This document shows, in pieces, positions 5,061 to 7,255 of a stretch of DNA of 7,255 nucleotides (the stretch's first letter is position 1; every line of letters begins with the position of its first letter). Under the pieces are notes generated by a model. That model worked only from the letters and a program-made list of their open reading frames with translations. It made no database searches and was not told the DNA's origin. The DNA is taken from NCBI GenBank assembly GCA_964483155.1, contig CAZAAC010000088.1, positions 1 through 7,255 on the forward strand. Direction: 5' to 3'. The position numbers and the translations under genes are program-made. This stretch comes from JAAYYM01 sp964483155 (lineage in GTDB: Bacteria > Bacillota > Clostridia > Lachnospirales > Lachnospiraceae).

Positions 5061-5130
5061 CGCTTTTATTCTTAATTTAGCACAACTGTTCTCTACTCTA
5101 TCTGTCACTTTTATTCTTGATTTAGCGCAA
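5061..5130. repeat. duplicated 25-bp element upstream of rlmD
   Basis: Positions 5061-5085 and 5106-5130 are direct copies with three transition differences, 45 bp apart start to start; weaker similarity extends on the gene side of each copy. On the minus strand each begins TTGYGCTAAATYAAGAATAA, so each offers a -35-like TTGTGC/TTGCGC. No convincing -10 box is spaced correctly. The pair lies between the terminator at 5134-5160 and the rlmD start, so it probably contains the rlmD promoter or operator sites. Confidence 0.55.
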
Positions 5131-5133
5131 AGC

Positions 5134-5160
5134 GGCAACCGGAAAAATCACCCGGTTGCC
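5134..5160 (-). terminator. GC-rich hairpin after the small membrane protein gene
   Basis: GGCAACCGG (5134-5142) and CCGGTTGCC (5152-5160) form a perfect 9-bp stem with a 9-base loop. It lies 35 bases after the stop of the upstream gene, in the right place to end that transcript before rlmD. The T-tract on the minus strand is poor (GCTTTGCG), so some read-through into rlmD is likely. Confidence 0.65.
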
Positions 5161-5194
5161 ACATAAACTTACATGATTTCAATGAAATTATGTT

Positions 5195-5506
5195 TTATTC
5201 TTTTGGAGCTTCTACTTCATCTTCAAAAAAGTCATCATCAAACTCATCCTTTAAGTCTTCTTCCATATCATCCTCAAAATCCTCTAAATAATCAGGCGCA
5301 AAATAGCAGTATAGAGCATATGCGATTCCTGCAATTGCTGCAATACCAAGAATGATACCAATTACCCATTTCCAAGTATTGCTACGTTCTTTCTTTTCTT
5401 GCTCCTCTTTTTTATTTTTAAGAAGCTCACTTGATTTAACAGCATTTAATAATTCATTTGTCTTTAATGCTTTCAATAACTCTTCCACTTTTATATTCAT
5501 CCTCAT
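5195..5506 (-). CDS. small single-pass membrane protein with acidic C-terminus
   Basis: A protein of 103 residues with a three-part layout. Residues 9-35 are three imperfect 9-residue helical repeats (ELLKALKTN, ELLNAVKSS, ELLKNKKEE), probably amphipathic. A basic/charged stretch (about 31-42) precedes one membrane segment (about 45-68, WKWVIGIILGIAAIAGIAYA). The C-terminal tail (about 72-97) is strongly acidic (DYLEDFEDDMEEDLKDEFDD). The basic residues before the helix favour an inside N-terminus, which would put the acidic tail outside; this is a prediction. From memory, similar proteins sit near pcrA in Lachnospiraceae, but no function is known to me. The start at 5506 has AAGGA 5 bases upstream; Met3 at 5500 is an alternative. 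It has its own promoter at 5552-5580 and a hairpin after it. Confidence 0.8.
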   Translation of the reverse strand: MRMNIKVEELLKALKTNELLNAVKSSELLKNKKEEQEKKERSNTWKWVIGIILGIAAIAGIAYALYCYFAPDYLEDFEDDMEEDLKDEFDDDFFEDEVEAPKE

Positions 5507-5547
5507 CCCTATCCTTTCTCAGAGTATCATTTTTTTACATACATTTT

Positions 5548-5583
5548 ACATAGTATAACACAGGTAAGCCATTTTTACTATGT
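5548..5583 (-). promoter_or_regulatory. promoter of the small membrane protein gene, overlapped by an inverted repeat
   Basis: On the minus strand an extended -10, TGTTATACT (5552-5560), lies 17 bases after TAGTAA (5575-5580, -35, 3 of 6 matches). It is well placed ahead of the start at 5506, leaving an untranslated leader of roughly 40 bases. The 8-base arms ACATAGTA (5548-5555) and TACTATGT (5576-5583) form a dyad that touches both promoter hexamers, so a repressor dimer could mask the promoter. Confidence 0.6.
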
Positions 5584-5625
5584 TTTTATGATTATTTCTT
5601 ATTATTTTTCACAATTATTTTAAAA

Positions 5626-7255
5626 TCATATCTTCTTCAATTTTGCAAAATTAGCAAACATCTTCTTGACTCCTGCGTTCGCGAAATCTACTGTCACCTC
5701 GTAATCTCTGCTACCATTTACGATTCCTTTTACGATTCCCTTACCGAACTTAATATGATTTACGGTATCACCGACTTTATACCCTAACCCGCCTTCACTG
5801 TCATTATGCTTTTCTGCTATCTCGCTACCTTTTCGGATCATAGCAGCAAAAGACATCGCTTCCTCTGCTGAACCATACGTTCTGGACCCTGTGGCTCCCT
5901 GTCCAAAACCATTATTCCTATCTTCTGTCATTGCGGATTTAGCTGCTGCTTCTCCATAAAATGGTTTCGCACGAAATGTTCTCCTAGCCTCCTGATAGGT
6001 TGTCACGTCTGGCATATCATCTGGTCTCGTCTTTGATACCGGTATCTTGGCATCCAATAATGCAGTCGGTATTTCACGTACAAATCTAGACACGGCATTA
6101 TACTGTGTCTCCCCACGTATCATCCTCTGCTTTGCACAAGTAAGTGTCAGATATTCTTTTGCTCTGGTTATTCCAACGTAGCAAAGTCTACGCTCCTCCT
6201 CTACTTCCATAGGATCTTCTGCGGTAATTGTCATATAGCTTGGAAACAGGCCGTCCTCCATCCCTACGAGATATACATGTGAAAACTCAAGTCCCTTAGC
6301 ACTATGTAATGTCATAAGAAGAACCTTATTATCAGACTCACTGATTCTGTCGATATCGGCAACTAATGCAACCTCTTCTAAAAAAGAACTCAGAGTAGGC
6401 TCGTCTGCACTTGCTTCATAAGCCACCACTTTGCTGATGAGTTCATCAATATTTTCTATTCGACTCTTGGCATCTTCCTCATCTGACGCTTCAAGGCTCG
6501 CAATATAGTCCGTTTTTTCTATAATATCATTAAGCAACTCCTGTAGCTTAATATGCGGAACCTCACTGCGAAACATTTGTATCAGATTAACAAACGGCTG
6601 TAACTTTACTGCACTACGTCCGATTGTACTGATCTGCTCTGCTTGTCTCAGTGCCTCATAAAAGCTTATTTCATGCTCTGTCGCATATTCTTGCACACGA
6701 TTTAATGTCGTCGCACCAATTCCACGTTTTGGGACATTGACGATTCTCCTCACAGCCACATCGTCACGCCCATTGTCAATAGTCTTCAGATAAGCAAGTA
6801 AGTCCTTGATTTCACGCCTCGCATAGAAATTCGTTCCACCGACTACATCATATGGAATTCCTGCTATAATAAACTTTTCTTCCAATAGTCTGGCCTGTGC
6901 GTTTGTTCTATATAATATTGCACAATCTTTATATTCGACTAGACCCTTACGGCATTTTCCCGCAATATCATCCACAATAAACTCTGCCTCGTCATATGCA
7001 CTTTCAAATTGTTTGAAATGAAGTCTTTCGCCTAGTCCCTTGTCCGTCCAAAGTGCTTTATCCTTACGACCGCGATTATTACTGATAACAGCATTTGCTG
7101 CATCAAGCACTGACTGTGTGGAACGGTAATTCTGCTCCAGCTTTACTACCTTTGCATCTGCATATATTTTTTCAAAGTCCAATATATTGCGAATATTAGC
7201 ACCGCGAAATTTATAGATTGACTGATCATCATCACCCACTACACATAAATTTCTA
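5626..7255 (-). CDS. pcrA: ATP-dependent DNA helicase PcrA/UvrD, partial at 5' end
   Basis: Superfamily 1A 3'-5' DNA helicase of Gram-positive bacteria, used in nucleotide excision repair, replication-fork restart and clearing of RNA polymerase. The C-terminal 542 residues are visible and the frame continues past the right edge; a GTG at 7239 is internal, not a start. Motifs in order: III, VVGDDDQSIYKFRGA (at the right edge); IV, LEQNYRST (near 7120-7140); YRTNAQAR (near 6890-6912); V, LMTLHSAKGLEF (near 6283-6318); VI, EERRLCYVGITRAK (near 6157-6198). The final 50 residues (YKVGDTVNHIKFGKGIVKG) are the Tudor-like RNA polymerase-binding domain typical of PcrA. Walker A and motif II are off the window. 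A flexible linker lies between about 5790 and 6070. No GC-rich terminator follows the stop. Confidence 0.95.
   Translation of the reverse strand, partial: RNLCVVGDDDQSIYKFRGANIRNILDFEKIYADAKVVKLEQNYRSTQSVLDAANAVISNNRGRKDKALWTDKGLGERLHFKQFESAYDEAEFIVDDIAGKCRKGLVEYKDCAILYRTNAQARLLEEKFIIAGIPYDVVGGTNFYARREIKDLLAYLKTIDNGRDDVAVRRIVNVPKRGIGATTLNRVQEYATEHEISFYEALRQAEQISTIGRSAVKLQPFVNLIQMFRSEVPHIKLQELLNDIIEKTDYIASLEASDEEDAKSRIENIDELISKVVAYEASADEPTLSSFLEEVALVADIDRISESDNKVLLMTLHSAKGLEFSHVYLVGMEDGLFPSYMTITAEDPMEVEEERRLCYVGITRAKEYLTLTCAKQRMIRGETQYNAVSRFVREIPTALLDAKIPVSKTRPDDMPDVTTYQEARRTFRAKPFYGEAAAKSAMTEDRNNGFGQGATGSRTYGSAEEAMSFAAMIRKGSEIAEKHNDSEGGLGYKVGDTVNHIKFGKGIVKGIVNGSRDYEVTVDFANAGVKKMFANFAKLKKI

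Noticed and set aside
5173..5558. Plus-strand open frames opposite the small membrane protein gene
   Set aside because: They are antisense shadows of a gene with a good ribosome site and protein layout; their own residue makeup is biased and lacks a domain.
7237..7239. GTG as the start of pcrA
   Set aside because: The frame stays open to the window edge and encodes NLCVV directly before GDDDQS, the conserved motif III context, so the gene is simply cut by the window.

Overview
The window looks like a low-GC Firmicute of the Clostridia, most likely a Lachnospiraceae-type gut bacterium. This rests on the AT-rich coding style, strong AAGGAG/GGAGG ribosome binding sites, the RlmD with a long C-terminal tail, and a small acidic single-pass membrane protein beside pcrA. 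The taxonomic call is an inference from these features, not from a search.

Left part (1-~690) is the mobilisation region of an integrative or plasmid-derived element. A MobC-like relaxosome protein runs leftward off the window. It is preceded by a GC-richer, hairpin-dense stretch that looks like an origin of transfer (oriT), plus a possible leader peptide/attenuator or a small overlapping ORF. The relaxase gene would be expected just beyond the left edge. From ~690 to 1078 there is AT-rich DNA with no convincing gene, only short possible remnants.

Middle part (1079-2990) is a divergent pair. A WYL-domain transcription factor is on the minus strand, and its apparent native start codon is not ATG/GTG/TTG. 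A peptidase E-type (S51) serine peptidase is on the plus strand. They share an intergenic region with a perfect 16-bp palindrome at the likely promoter. A strong bidirectional hairpin at 2827-2872 separates this pair from the next genes.

Right part (2991-7255) is core chromosome read leftward, in three likely transcription units. First is pcrA (3' part only, running off the right edge). Second is a small membrane protein with its own promoter and terminator. Third is rlmD, a 23S rRNA uracil-C5 methyltransferase with unusual repeat-coded insertions and a tail, followed closely by a small acidic protein that is probably translationally coupled.

Functionally, the core part covers DNA repair/replication (PcrA) and ribosome modification (RlmD). 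The left part is accessory. No integrase or recombinase lies between the mobilisation region and the core genes, so the element's right boundary is not visible as a gene. The most interesting signals are the oriT-like/leader region in front of mobC, the missing start codon of the WYL regulator, and the coding minisatellites and tail of RlmD.
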